This document shows, one piece after another, positions 6,907 through 14,688 of a DNA stretch of 57,730 nucleotides. Position numbers and translations under genes: made by a program. Source of the stretch: a virus; the IMG/VR virus record IMGVR_UViG_3300045141_000380, positions 1 through 57,730 of that record; one strand, given 5' to 3'. Every line of letters begins with the position of its first letter. Within the stretch, counting starts at the first letter, position 1. The notes beneath the pieces were generated by a model. That model was given only the letters and a program-made list of their open reading frames with translations, was not told the DNA's origin and searched no databases.

Positions 6907-7945
6907 CGTGACTGTCGAAGCCAAGCCGATGCCGCATCTGCCGATCGATCCGGACACCATCCCGGAAGCGGTCAGGAAGCGCGCCGCCGCGGTGGATGCG
7001 CTCTACACCGCCCAGCCGGCCCCGCAGGAGGCCCCACCGCCGCCTCCTCCGCCCCTGCCGGAGTCCGCTGCGCCCCCGCCGCCACCCGAGGAAGCCGCCC
7101 CGCCGCCCCCCGCAACCCCTGAAACTCCGCCGCCGCCGGCGCCCGAGGAGGACAGTGCGGAAAACTGGAAGCGGCGCTTCTTGAGGATGCAGGGCCAGTA
7201 CAACGCATCGCAGAAGACGCTCGGCGAAATGCAGGAGCAGATGGCCCAGCTCGGCGGCGAGCTGCTGGCGGTCCAGCAGGCGCAGCCGCGGTCGCCGCCC
7301 CGTCCGCCCACGCCGCCGCCGTCGTATCTGACCGAACAGGATATGCAGAACTACGGTGCCGACTTGGTGGACTTCACGCAGCGCGCCGCCGCGCAGGCCA
7401 TCGCCCCCAAACTCATGGAGATCGAGCAGCAGAACGCCGAGCTGCGCGAGCGCCTGGCGCGCGAAGCCCGCCGCAGCATGGACCAGCGGGTCGAGCAGGC
7501 AGTGCCGAACTTCCGCGAGATCGATCGCGATCCGCGCTGGCATAGCTGGCTCTTGGGTGTTGACCTCCTGTCCGGACGTGTTAGACAGCAATTGTTGAAC
7601 GAGGCTATCGCGTCAGCTGATGCCCCACGCGCAATCTCGTTCTTCAGAGGCTTCCAACAAGAGGAAGTAGCTACAGGCCACAACGAGCCAGCGCCCGTCT
7701 CCCACCAGGCAGCGCCTCCACGGGAACCGGCGATACCACTGGCCTCGCTTGCGGCCCCTGGCAGGGCAAGGCCGGCGACTGGAGGCGATGCCTCGTTGCC
7801 CCCCGAGAAACCCATCTACACGCGCGCCCAGATCGCGCAGCTCTACAGTGCGCACCGAAAGGGTGCGTATGTCGGGCGCGAAGCCGAGTGGGCTCGGCAG
7901 GACGCCGACATCATTGCTGCAGGCCGCGAAGGGCGCATCCGATAA
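6899..7945 (+). CDS. Putative capsid scaffolding protein
   Basis: 348 aa. After ~35 residues there is a long Pro/Ala/Glu-rich disordered part (to ~residue 80). A coiled coil follows (ENWKRRFLRMQGQYNASQKT ... MEQMAQLGGELLAVQQ; later IEQQNAELRERLAREAR). The C-terminus is basic and helical (QIAQLYSAHRKGAYVGREAE ... IAAGREGRIR). Length, coiled coil, low complexity and the position 57 bases ahead of the capsid gene are typical of scaffolding proteins that direct procapsid assembly and then leave. Confidence 0.75.
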   Translation: MVDVTVEAKPMPHLPIDPDTIPEAVRKRAAAVDALYTAQPAPQEAPPPPPPPLPESAAPPPPPEEAAPPPPATPETPPPPAPEEDSAENWKRRFLRMQGQYNASQKTLGEMQEQMAQLGGELLAVQQAQPRSPPRPPTPPPSYLTEQDMQNYGADLVDFTQRAAAQAIAPKLMEIEQQNAELRERLAREARRSMDQRVEQAVPNFREIDRDPRWHSWLLGVDLLSGRVRQQLLNEAIASADAPRAISFFRGFQQEEVATGHNEPAPVSHQAAPPREPAIPLASLAAPGRARPATGGDASLPPEKPIYTRAQIAQLYSAHRKGAYVGREAEWARQDADIIAAGREGRIR

Positions 7946-8002
7946 ACCGGGGGCTGCTCGAGCCAGTGCGCTGACAGTCCCCCAGGCAATGAGGGACTAC
8001 CT

Positions 8003-8404
8003 ATGGCTATCCCCACTGCGGGGTTTGGCGTCGCAACATCCGGCACGACGCCTCCCCTTACCCCCGTCGGCTCTACCGCCAACACGCTGCAATCGACCGG
8101 GTTCATCCCGGAGATATGGAGTGCAAAACTCGTCGAAAAATTTTATGCGAGTACCGTCTTGTCCGCGATATCGAATACCGATTATGAGGGCGAAATCGCG
8201 AATATGAGCGACCGGGTGAAAATCCGGACAAAACCCACGATCACGATCCGACCCTACCTTGCCGACGGTTTGCTTGGGCTTGATCGCCCGTCCGGCGGCT
8301 CGGTCGAGCTGTATATCGGGAACGGCTACTACTTCAGCCTGATCCTCGACGACGTGATGGAGGTGCAGAGCGATCTCAATCTGCTGAGCATGTGGAGTGA
8401 CGAT
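8003..8404 (+). CDS. Major capsid protein, exon 1
   Basis: 134 codons: MAIPTAGFGVATSG... FIPEIWSAKLVEKFYAS... ending LLSMWSDD. The open frame runs on to a stop at 8429-8431 but residues after WSDD do not fit the family. The last six bases (GACGAT) pair with GTCGTC at 8416-8421, placing a U-G wobble at the junction, the hallmark of a group I 5' splice site. Joined to exon 2 the protein reads WSDD-AAQQLKITVDKDVLGG, in frame. The complete three-exon product is 336 aa, a P22-like/HK97-fold coat protein in appearance, and forms the capsid shell. Confidence 0.85.
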
Positions 8405-9480
8405 AATTACGTTGTGTCGTCGGTAAACTAGGTCTAAAAAACTGGAAACCTTTATAAGGTAACCAGAGGGAAGGGATAGCAAGTTGATCTTGAGTGACAA
8501 ATACGCTGCTGGATTTCTTGATGGGGATGGTTCGATTCTTGTCGAGTCAATCAACAATGGTGCTGGAAAACGCCTTGTTTTGGCTTTCCATCAAAAAGAA
8601 TCCAATGGCGGAGTCATCGATCTTCTTGCTCAGCGGTTTTCAGGTGGACTACGGGATGACCGTTCTGGTCGCCGTCGAGGGACTGTAACTCATGCAGCTC
8701 GTCTTCGGTTTACCGGGCAAAAAGCGGTTGATCTGGTGTGCCGGTTGAAACCGTATCTCGTGGCAAAGCGTGTTCGTACTAACCGTATCCTGAGTGAGCT
8801 TGGGTTCACCGAACGGATAGGAACGGACAGCATTCCTGTTTATCCGTCTCGCAATTGGCTGGCGGGTTATTTCGATGCTGATGGTTGTGTGTATGCGCAC
8901 GCGAACAAGCGTACCGCAACTGTCAAACTGTCGATTGATTCCGATGGCCTGGAGAAGGATGGTCTCGTCCTGGTGCAGAAGGCATTTGGCGGGGTCATCC
9001 GGCAGCGAGGCGCGACAGGCAATTGCTGGCGATGGGAAGTTTCTGCGGATGCTGCGTTGGTCCGCAAGTTCTTCGATCCAATCGCGAAGCATCTGACTGT
9101 TAAACGGGAACAGGCGTATTTCATTCTGGGCTGCGCGAGGATGGGACATTTTCGCGACGGTCAGGTGATCGAAGATACGTTGAAGGCCATGAAGACCCAC
9201 CCGCACAGACTAAATGACCTGGCGGCTACTGTGGATGTATCTGCTGTACTTGCTCTAGTGCGTAATGTGCCCGATCCGCAAGGCCGATATTGGCATGCGG
9301 AAGGCGTTTTCTGCCAATGCGGAGGTAAGCCTTACGCTAAAGGCTTGTGCAAGAATTGCTGGCAGAATGAGCGCTATCATAGGCTCAAGCAGCCTACGCG
9401 CCATTATACTAGACGCAAACAGGCAGCGATCCCGGTGGTTGAAGCGATAGTCGGGACGAACGCTTAAAGGCGCTCGTTGG
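8405..9480 (+). ncRNA. Group I intron 1 in the capsid gene, carrying a LAGLIDADG gene
   Basis: 1076 bases between exon 1 and exon 2. P1 is formed by exon GACGAT and internal guide GTCGTC (8416-8421). CTGGAAACC...GGTAACCAG (about 8441-8465) makes the P4/P5 helices. Near the 3' end GAAGCGATAGTCGGG (9441-9455) looks like the S strand of P7. ACGAACGC/GCGCTCGT around TTAAAG makes a P9-like hairpin that contains the stop codon of the endonuclease. The last base, 9480, is G, as required for omega-G. The R strand is less clear; GCGCTATC near 9371 is the best candidate. Confidence 0.75.
8484..9467 (+). CDS. LAGLIDADG homing endonuclease (intron-encoded)
   Basis: 327 aa from a TTG start preceded by AGAGGGAAGGGA. 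Two LAGLIDADG motifs are visible, AAGFLDGDGSI near residue 10 and LAGYFDADGCVY near residue 126, so it is a single-chain double-motif enzyme with the two catalytic acidic residues. A zinc-finger-like CQCGGKPYAKGLCKNC lies near residue 275. It would cleave intronless capsid alleles and promote homing of intron 1; some family members also act as maturases. The last ~30 codons overlap the ribozyme core (P7-P9). Confidence 0.88.
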   Translation: MILSDKYAAGFLDGDGSILVESINNGAGKRLVLAFHQKESNGGVIDLLAQRFSGGLRDDRSGRRRGTVTHAARLRFTGQKAVDLVCRLKPYLVAKRVRTNRILSELGFTERIGTDSIPVYPSRNWLAGYFDADGCVYAHANKRTATVKLSIDSDGLEKDGLVLVQKAFGGVIRQRGATGNCWRWEVSADAALVRKFFDPIAKHLTVKREQAYFILGCARMGHFRDGQVIEDTLKAMKTHPHRLNDLAATVDVSAVLALVRNVPDPQGRYWHAEGVFCQCGGKPYAKGLCKNCWQNERYHRLKQPTRHYTRRKQAAIPVVEAIVGTNA

Positions 9481-10018
9481 GCAGCACAGCAGTTAAAGAT
9501 CACGGTCGACAAGGACGTGCTCGGTGGGATTGTTGCCAAGGCCAACGCGTTCAACATGGGCGCGACGGCGGGCAGCGTTTCCGGCAACCTGAACCTCGGC
9601 ATCAAGGGCACGCCGCTGACGCTTGTGGGGGCGACGCCCACGACCGGGCAGATAACGATCCTGGATTGTCTGCTGCGGATGGGGCAGTGCCTCGACGAGT
9701 TCAACATCCCGGAGATCGGCCGGTGGGTGGTGATGCCGTCCTGGGCCGGGCGGCAGATCAAGCAAAGCGAACTCCGGCAAGCCTATCTGTCGGGCGATCC
9801 GGTGTCGATGCTGCGCAACGGCCGGCTCGGGATGGTGGACCGGTTCACGATCTATATCTCGAACCTGCTGCCGACGTCGGTTCAGGACGCGACGCATTTT
9901 GCGGCCGGCGAATACCCGATCTTCGCAGGGCATGCTCATGCGATCACGTTCGCGTCGCAAATCAGTAAGGTCGAAACATTGCGTTCCGAGCTGACATTTG
10001 GCCAAATCCTCAGAGGGT
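9481..10018 (+). CDS. Major capsid protein, exon 2
   Basis: Begins GCAGCACAGCAG (AAQQ) right after the intron's terminal G and continues LKITVDKDVLGG ... IPEIGRWVVMPSWAGRQIK ... LRNGRLGMVDRFTIYISN ... TLRSELTFGQILRG, plus the first base of a Leu codon. There is no start codon of its own; a GTG at 9517 is internal. The unspliced frame would run to 10116 with unrelated sequence. The final GAGGGT pairs with GCTCTC at 10027-10032, with a U-G wobble, marking the second 5' splice site. Confidence 0.85.
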
Positions 10019-10328
10019 TAAAATTAGCTCTCGTTAAACTCCGTGAATTCGTCTGGGAAGCCCTGAGAGCCGAAGCGACCACAGCACAACCGGTAACGGT
10101 ATATGCGACGGTTTGAAAACATTTCGGATTGGGTAATCAGCAGCCAAGCCGCCCTGGAAGGGGTGGAAGGTTCAACGACTAGGCTGAGTAGTCCAGAACG
10201 GACGAAAAGCCCACGAGCGCGGAGCCTGCGCAAGCAGGAAGATATAGTCTGGTCTGCGGCGAAAGTCGCAGGGGGTCGGATAAAGAGCCGACCGATTGAT
10301 CTGATTGTACAGATCATGAAACACAACG
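10019..10328 (+). ncRNA. Group I intron 2 in the capsid gene (td-like, no ORF)
   Basis: 310 bases. P1 is GAGGGT (exon) with GCTCTC (10027-10032). A Q-like segment AATCAGCAGCCAAGC lies at 10135-10149. TTCAACGACTAG (10171-10182) is the R element and AAGATATAGTC (10239-10249) the S element; GACTA/TAGTC form P7. CTGCGGC-GAAA-GTCGCAG (10254-10271) is a P9 hairpin with a GNRA loop. R, S and P9 resemble the T4 td intron (group IA). The last base, 10328, is G. Splicing gives RGL-QVYGYQVL in frame. Confidence 0.88.
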
Positions 10329-10399
10329 TACAAGTGTATGGGTATCAAGTCCTAGACAACACAGCTTTGGTGCAATCGCAGGTCATTTCTGGCGGGTAA
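10329..10399 (+). CDS. Major capsid protein, exon 3
   Basis: The final 24 residues, starting with the last two bases of the split Leu codon and reading QVYGYQVLDNTALVQSQVIS then GG and stop. It completes the coat protein C-terminus; exon lengths of 402, 538 and 71 bases total 1011, a multiple of three. The surrounding open frame from 10103 includes intron sequence and is not a separate gene. Confidence 0.85.
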
Positions 10400-10400
10400 A

Positions 10401-10454
10401 TCAAGAGGTTAGTAAAATCTCTTGACTGCCAGAACATTAGGTAATATGTTCTGG
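10401..10454 (+). terminator. Two tandem perfect hairpins after the capsid stop
   Basis: TCAAGAG (10401-10407) pairs with CTCTTGA (10419-10425), and CCAGAACAT (10429-10437) pairs with ATGTTCTGG (10446-10454). The second stem has an eight-base loop and is followed by GTTTCC, not a clean T-run. Could be a terminator/attenuator for the very strongly expressed capsid message, or an mRNA-stabilising end. Confidence 0.5.
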
Positions 10455-10476
10455 GTTTCCAGTGGAGACCCAGGAC

Positions 10477-11337
10477 ATGACTTGTGGGATTTACTTTATT
10501 CGGAGTCAGAGCGGAAAGATGTACATCGGCTCCTCGATACGGGTCGAGAAGCGCTGCATGCAGCATTTCAGCAATTTGCGTAAAAACCAGCACCATTCGC
10601 GCCGCTTATCAAAGGCATTTGTGAAGTACCAAGGCAAGGGCTTTGAGTGTGGCATTCTTGAAGAATGCCTTCCTGAAGAGTTGGAAGAGCGGGAACAGTT
10701 TTGGATCGATAAACTAAAGCCTCGATATAACTCACGCATGCAAGCGGATTCAAATAGAGGCTTGCGAATGACGGAGGCGGAGCGCGCTGCTCATGTCTTC
10801 CACATGAAAAATATGATTGCAGGCAGGCCGGAATTTCGTGATCACCTCGTCAACCTGAACAAGATGAATTGGGCTGATCCTGAAAAGAAGGCTGCCCGGG
10901 TTGCCTCTTTGAAGTCTGCGTGGACCCCAAAAAAACGCGCTGAGCAGTCCGAAAAACAGAAAGGCATCGACAACGGGAAGGCAGCTCGCGACGCTCGTTG
11001 GGCCAAACCTGGGGCCGGAGAGCGGCAAAGCAAGCTGACTAACCGGATTTGGGATCGCCGCGGTCGCAAAAACACTCCGGAAGCGGTCCACACCAAGGCG
11101 AGCGAACTCGGCTGGGAGTGCAAAGAGATCGGCCCACCAAGCAAGCCGGGTGCTGTTGATGGCCGTGTCACGATTTACTGTCCCAAGCACGACTACACCG
11201 GCATGCCGACCGTTCAAAAGTTGATGTATCAAGGGCAGGGGTGCCGGTACTGTGGCTTTGAGCGCTCATCTGAGAAGCAGATCGGTCGTCCCAAGCGCTT
11301 CGGGCCCCATGGACGCGCCGTCGCGTCAGGGCTATAA
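10477..11337 (+). CDS. GIY-YIG homing endonuclease
   Basis: 286 aa from ATG 10477 (an in-frame GTG at 10462 is possible). The catalytic GIY-YIG module is at the N-terminus: CGIYFIRSQSGKMYIGSS with the two signature tyrosines, then RVEKRCMQHFSNL with the conserved Arg and EREQFWIDKLKPRYN with the conserved Glu. The middle is basic and helical with repeated KKxA-like segments (NUMOD-type DNA binding). The C-terminus has a zinc-ribbon-like YCPKHDY ... CRYCGFE. It lies just behind the twice-interrupted capsid gene and is probably a freestanding homing gene targeting that locus. Confidence 0.87.
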   Translation: MTCGIYFIRSQSGKMYIGSSIRVEKRCMQHFSNLRKNQHHSRRLSKAFVKYQGKGFECGILEECLPEELEEREQFWIDKLKPRYNSRMQADSNRGLRMTEAERAAHVFHMKNMIAGRPEFRDHLVNLNKMNWADPEKKAARVASLKSAWTPKKRAEQSEKQKGIDNGKAARDARWAKPGAGERQSKLTNRIWDRRGRKNTPEAVHTKASELGWECKEIGPPSKPGAVDGRVTIYCPKHDYTGMPTVQKLMYQGQGCRYCGFERSSEKQIGRPKRFGPHGRAVASGL

Positions 11338-11344
11338 ACGGGGT

Positions 11345-11372
11345 GGAGGGGCGAGCGCCAACCCGCCCCTCC
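11345..11372 (+). terminator. Strong GC hairpin, probable terminator of the capsid/GIY-YIG block
   Basis: GGAGGGGCG (11345-11353) pairs perfectly with CGCCCCTCC (11364-11372) around a ten-base loop, eight bases after the GIY-YIG stop. There is no T-tract, so termination may be Rho-assisted. Confidence 0.55.
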
Positions 11373-11642
11373 GGCTTCACGGCATCAGAACCACCGCACC
11401 AGAATAACCAGCCTAGCGCGGCGTTTCCTGATGGTTACAGAGATCACGACGTGCATCGTGGTCTCTCCCCATTTGGCGGACACGGCACGGCCGCTCATCG
11501 CGCCGGGAGGGGCCTAGTCCTCCCGGTGGCGCCGCTGGCCCGGCGCTTCGCCTCGTGCCCGCCAACCCCCCAGCATAGCCATCGACCGATTAAGATTTTC
11601 TTAACACTTGCCGGGTAGGCTCGGCCCGGCACGAGGGAGCCC
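11373..11642 (+). other. Intergenic region ahead of the connector genes
   Basis: 270 bases with no convincing gene. A small open frame at 11431-11517 lacks a ribosome site. Near the end is the perfect palindrome TTAAGA-TTT-TCTTAA (11590-11604), a possible regulator site or promoter element. GAGGGAGCCC then serves the ATG at 11643. Confidence 0.4.
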
Positions 11643-12089
11643 ATGGCGACGTCGCCGTCCTATTATGGGAACTACAGCGACCGCGACCAGCCGACGCTCA
11701 ACACGGTCGCCGACTACATGGCGGACGCCAGAACGCTGCTGCAGGACATCATCCAGCCCTATCGCTACGACGATCCTTCCCTGATCACCGCGCTGAACAT
11801 CACCCTGCTCGAAGCCCGCCGGCTGCGCCCCGACCTTTTTGTTTTCAACCTGGAGACCAAGGGGCAGACCCAGTCCTTCACGGAAGTCGACGAAACCTAC
11901 GTCGCCATGGAGCCGCAGTTCCGGCTGGCCATCCTGCACGGGCTGTGCGCTCACGCGCTCGAGCGTGATCAGGAGGACGTGCAGGACGTGCGGGCGTCGT
12001 CGCTCATGGCGCAGTTCAACGCCGGGCTGGTCGGCCGCACGCTCGGCGGCGTGGCCGGCGGCTCCGGTCCGGGGAGGCCTGGACAATGA
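11643..12089 (+). CDS. Putative head-tail adaptor protein
   Basis: 148 aa, mainly helical: NTVADYMADARTLLQDIIQP, DPSLITALNITLLEARRLRP, then EPQFRLAILHGLCAHALERDQED. A glycine-rich tail (GGVAGGSGPGRPGQ) ends it. Position immediately after the capsid block and the pattern of an N-terminal helix pair with aromatic/aspartate turns fit phage adaptor proteins that extend the portal. ATGA overlap with the next gene. The specific family is not certain. Confidence 0.6.
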   Translation: MATSPSYYGNYSDRDQPTLNTVADYMADARTLLQDIIQPYRYDDPSLITALNITLLEARRLRPDLFVFNLETKGQTQSFTEVDETYVAMEPQFRLAILHGLCAHALERDQEDVQDVRASSLMAQFNAGLVGRTLGGVAGGSGPGRPGQ

Positions 12090-12733
12090 GCCGGCACGAT
12101 CAGGACCAATACTGGGCCAAGCTCATCGGCCAAGCCAACGTGGCGCTGTCAGGCGCGTCGCGCGCCGCGATCCAGGTGCAGCTGTTCGACGTTCTGCAGG
12201 AATTCTTCGACCGCTCGAATTGCTGGCAGGAAGCCATCAACTTCACGGTCATTCCCAATACCCTCGAATATCCGCTGCGTCCCGTGACAGGCCGCATCCT
12301 GCGGCTTTACGGGGTGGTTGATCAGAACAATGTGGCGCAGCAGGCCGTCATGCCGGTGATCGGGACGGTGCGGTTTCTGTATCCCTACACCAACACGCAG
12401 CCGATGACCGCAATGGTCGTCAAGAACGTGGCCGATCCGTTCGAATGCTATCCGCCGCATATCCCCGAATGGGTATTGCCGGCGCACGGCATTGGAATTC
12501 TGGATGGCATCCTCGGCAACATGATGCTGCAACCGGGGTTCGGCTACTCCAATGTGGGGCTGGCGCAGTTTCATCTGGCAAAATTCGCGGCTGCGATCGC
12601 CAAGGCGCGGACCGCCATGACGCGCGCCAATACGGTGGGGTCGCAGAACTGGGCCTTCCCGCAGCAGTTCCGGACCCACGGCCAGCGCGGCGGCGTGAGC
12701 ACGGCCAACGTCAACCCGAACACGCTGCGATAG
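12086..12733 (+). CDS. Putative head-tail connector / neck protein
   Basis: 215 aa. The N-terminus has a helical SRAAIQVQLFDVLQEFFDRS followed by the beta segment INFTVIPNTLEYPLRPVTGR and then YGVVDQ/RFLYPYTN, the same architecture as adaptor proteins of podoviruses. C-terminal helix LAQFHLAKFAAAIAKARTAM. Translationally coupled to the adaptor candidate. Role inferred from neighbours and fold style. Confidence 0.6.
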   Translation: MSRHDQDQYWAKLIGQANVALSGASRAAIQVQLFDVLQEFFDRSNCWQEAINFTVIPNTLEYPLRPVTGRILRLYGVVDQNNVAQQAVMPVIGTVRFLYPYTNTQPMTAMVVKNVADPFECYPPHIPEWVLPAHGIGILDGILGNMMLQPGFGYSNVGLAQFHLAKFAAAIAKARTAMTRANTVGSQNWAFPQQFRTHGQRGGVSTANVNPNTLR

Positions 12734-12735
12734 TC

Positions 12736-13128
12736 ATGAACCAGATGGCCACATGGAGCAGGCACAGCGTCACGTCGGCGAAGTACGACACGGCGGTCGA
12801 TAATAACGGCAGCTGGTCGGAGGCGTTCCAGTTTGGTGATCCGGACGATTTGAGCTGGACGCTGGCGGGATGCAGTTTCGAATTGGATGTCCAGCGCAAT
12901 CCGTACGACACCGTGCCGTTGCTACAGCTGAACACCGGTAACGGACGGATCATCGTCGATGATGTCGTGCAGCGGGTGATTCATTTCGATGTTCTGGCTG
13001 CCGATATCCAGCTCGCGCTGCAGCCTGGCACTTACGTGTACGATCTCGTCATGATCGACAGCTCCGGCAAACGGACGCCTTTGATGCACGGGACTTTGGA
13101 GATCCAACAGGGTGTAACGTATCCCTAG
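12736..13128 (+). CDS. Hypothetical beta-rich virion protein (130 aa)
   Basis: ATG two bases after the connector stop. A compact beta protein: LSWTLAGCSFELDVQRNPYD, LLQLNTGNGRIIVDDVV, QLALQPGTYVYDLVMIDSSG, MHGTLEIQQGVT. The pattern GxYxYDLxxxDxxGxRxxLMxGxxxIxxGVT is common in phage proteins that sit beside collagen-like fibre genes. Possibly a fibre-base or baseplate module. It precedes the first large collagen-like gene by 12 bases. Confidence 0.6.
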   Translation: MNQMATWSRHSVTSAKYDTAVDNNGSWSEAFQFGDPDDLSWTLAGCSFELDVQRNPYDTVPLLQLNTGNGRIIVDDVVQRVIHFDVLAADIQLALQPGTYVYDLVMIDSSGKRTPLMHGTLEIQQGVTYP

Positions 13129-13140
13129 GGCGAGAGGCTC

Positions 13141-13998
13141 ATGCCGCTTCGTACAAATGAGCCAGCTCCTATTGCCACCAGGCCGGTCGTGGTGGTTGGC
13201 GGTCATACCGGACCGCCTGGTGGGCCGAGTGGACCGACTGGGCCGACGGGTGCGACCGGAATAGCGTCTACCGGACCCACGGGCGCCGGCGCATTCACCG
13301 GGCCGACGGGGTTTACCGGTCCGACCGGGCCGGGGGCAATCACGGGCCCGACCGGATCGACTGGGATGACGGGTCCGGTAGCTGCCGGGCTTCCTGGCCC
13401 GACGGGTGCGACAGGTCCCAGCGGAGCCGGGCCGACTGGACTTACGGGCCCGACCGGAGCGCCCGGCACCGCCTCGGGCACTGGGGCGACGGGTCCGACC
13501 GGACGGGTGGGTCAGACCGGTCCGACCGGTGTCCCAGGATCTGCCGTCAATACTGGCGCGACCGGGCCGACCGGCCAGGCTGGCTCTGCCGGGGCTGTAG
13601 GGGCTACTGGAGCGATCGGTCCGACCGGGCCGACCGGCATAGGGCCGACCGGTCCAGCGGGCCCAGCGGGCTCCGGCACGGGTGGCACGGGCGGGTTCGG
13701 CGCCACTGGGCCGACCGGTCCGACTGGTGGCGGTGGAAGCGGCGGTGGCGGGTACACGGCCTCGAGCACGCCGCCGTCGTCTCCGGTCGCCGGCGACTTC
13801 TGGTACGATCTTTCGACCGGCATTCTGGCGATCTGGATTGATGACGGCACGTCTTCGCAATGGGTGCAGGTGGCGCCGCCGTTGATTGGAAGCGGTGGCG
13901 GTGGTGGCGGCGCGATGACGTTGCTCTATCCGGGAGGGTTGTTGTCGGGCCCGGTCGGGGGTGATGTGACGCTGCTTTATCCGGGGGGGTTGGTGTGA
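13141..13998 (+). CDS. Collagen-like fibre protein
   Basis: 285 aa. Residues 1-20 ([14 protein letters not shown]) form a short anchor seen again at the start of two later genes. Residues ~22-200 are Gly-X-Y triplets dominated by GPTG and GATG. The last ~85 residues contain a small folded unit ([18 protein letters not shown] ... [12 protein letters not shown]) and two copies of TLLYPGGL. Predicted trimeric stalk on the virion. The repetitive DNA makes long false frames on the other strand. GTGA overlap to the next gene. Confidence 0.8.
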   Translation: MPLRTNEPAPIATRPVVVVGGHTGPPGGPSGPTGPTGATGIASTGPTGAGAFTGPTGFTGPTGPGAITGPTGSTGMTGPVAAGLPGPTGATGPSGAGPTGLTGPTGAPGTASGTGATGPTGRVGQTGPTGVPGSAVNTGATGPTGQAGSAGAVGATGAIGPTGPTGIGPTGPAGPAGSGTGGTGGFGATGPTGPTGGGGSGGGGYTASSTPPSSPVAGDFWYDLSTGILAIWIDDGTSSQWVQVAPPLIGSGGGGGGAMTLLYPGGLLSGPVGGDVTLLYPGGLV

Positions 13999-14687
13999 GC
14001 ATCAATTTCCCATCGAGTCCGTCCGTTGGCCAGGTCTATACCTACGCTGGGGTGACCTACACCTATTCGCCGCAGGGTGTGTGGGTGGTCAACATGGCAG
14101 CGGCAGGCTCGGGGCCGACAGGTAGCACGGGCCCGACCGGTTCGGCAGGTGTTGATGGCACTGGCGGCACCGGGTCGACAGGTCCGACCGGAGCGGTCGG
14201 TCCGACAGGTAGCGGTGGGTCCGGGACAGGTGGCGTAGGCGGAACGGGACCGACCGGCGCGACTGGGGCCGGGTCGACAGGTCCGACCGGATCGACCGGA
14301 TCGACCGGTGCGGGCGGTTCGGCAGGTGGTGCAGGGGCAGTGGGTCCGACCGGGCCGTCGGGCTCGACCGGACCGGCCGGGACGATCGGAGGTGCCGGGT
14401 TTACGGGTCCGACCGGATCGACGGGCGCTGCTGGATCGGCTGGTGGGGCCGGAAGTCCTGGCGCGCCGGGAAGCACGGGCCCGACTGGATCGACAGGTGC
14501 TGTCGGATCGGCCGGTGGTGCTGGTGCGCCCGGATCGACAGGGCCGACCGGATCGACCGGCACTGCAGGATCGGCTGGTGGTGCTGGATCGACGGGACCA
14601 ACCGGTATGACTGGAGCTGGCGGCGCCGGACCGACTGGGCCGACGGGACCGTATTCGACCATGCTGATTGCGGGAGGGCTGTTCTGA
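13995..14687 (+). CDS. Collagen-like fibre protein
   Basis: 230 aa from a GTG start overlapping the previous stop. N-terminal 35 residues ([20 protein letters not shown], then [11 protein letters not shown]) resemble short tail-protein modules of the form SPxxGxxxTxxGxTYxYxxxxGxWxx. The remainder is Gly-X-Y repeats, including [10 protein letters not shown] blocks with near-identical 40-50 bp units repeated several times. It ends TMLIAGGLF, similar to the LLYPGGL endings of the preceding gene, suggesting a common C-terminal cap. Confidence 0.78.
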   Translation: MSINFPSSPSVGQVYTYAGVTYTYSPQGVWVVNMAAAGSGPTGSTGPTGSAGVDGTGGTGSTGPTGAVGPTGSGGSGTGGVGGTGPTGATGAGSTGPTGSTGSTGAGGSAGGAGAVGPTGPSGSTGPAGTIGGAGFTGPTGSTGAAGSAGGAGSPGAPGSTGPTGSTGAVGSAGGAGAPGSTGPTGSTGTAGSAGGAGSTGPTGMTGAGGAGPTGPTGPYSTMLIAGGLF

Positions 14688-14688
14688 A

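Noticed and set aside
8405-8483. Considered as coding continuation of the capsid protein (NYVVSSVN then stop)
   Set aside because: The residues do not fit the coat family and the bases instead form the P1, P4 and P5 helices of the intron.
9517-10116. Independent second capsid gene starting at GTG 9517
   Set aside because: Coding similarity to coat proteins extends upstream to 9481 without a start and ends at 10018; it is exon 2 of a spliced gene.
10103-10399. A separate 98-aa gene before the GIY-YIG gene
   Set aside because: It is mainly group I intron sequence read in frame into capsid exon 3; its start lacks a ribosome site.
11431-11517. 28-aa frame between the GIY-YIG gene and the connector gene
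   Set aside because: No ribosome site, within a probable terminator/promoter region.
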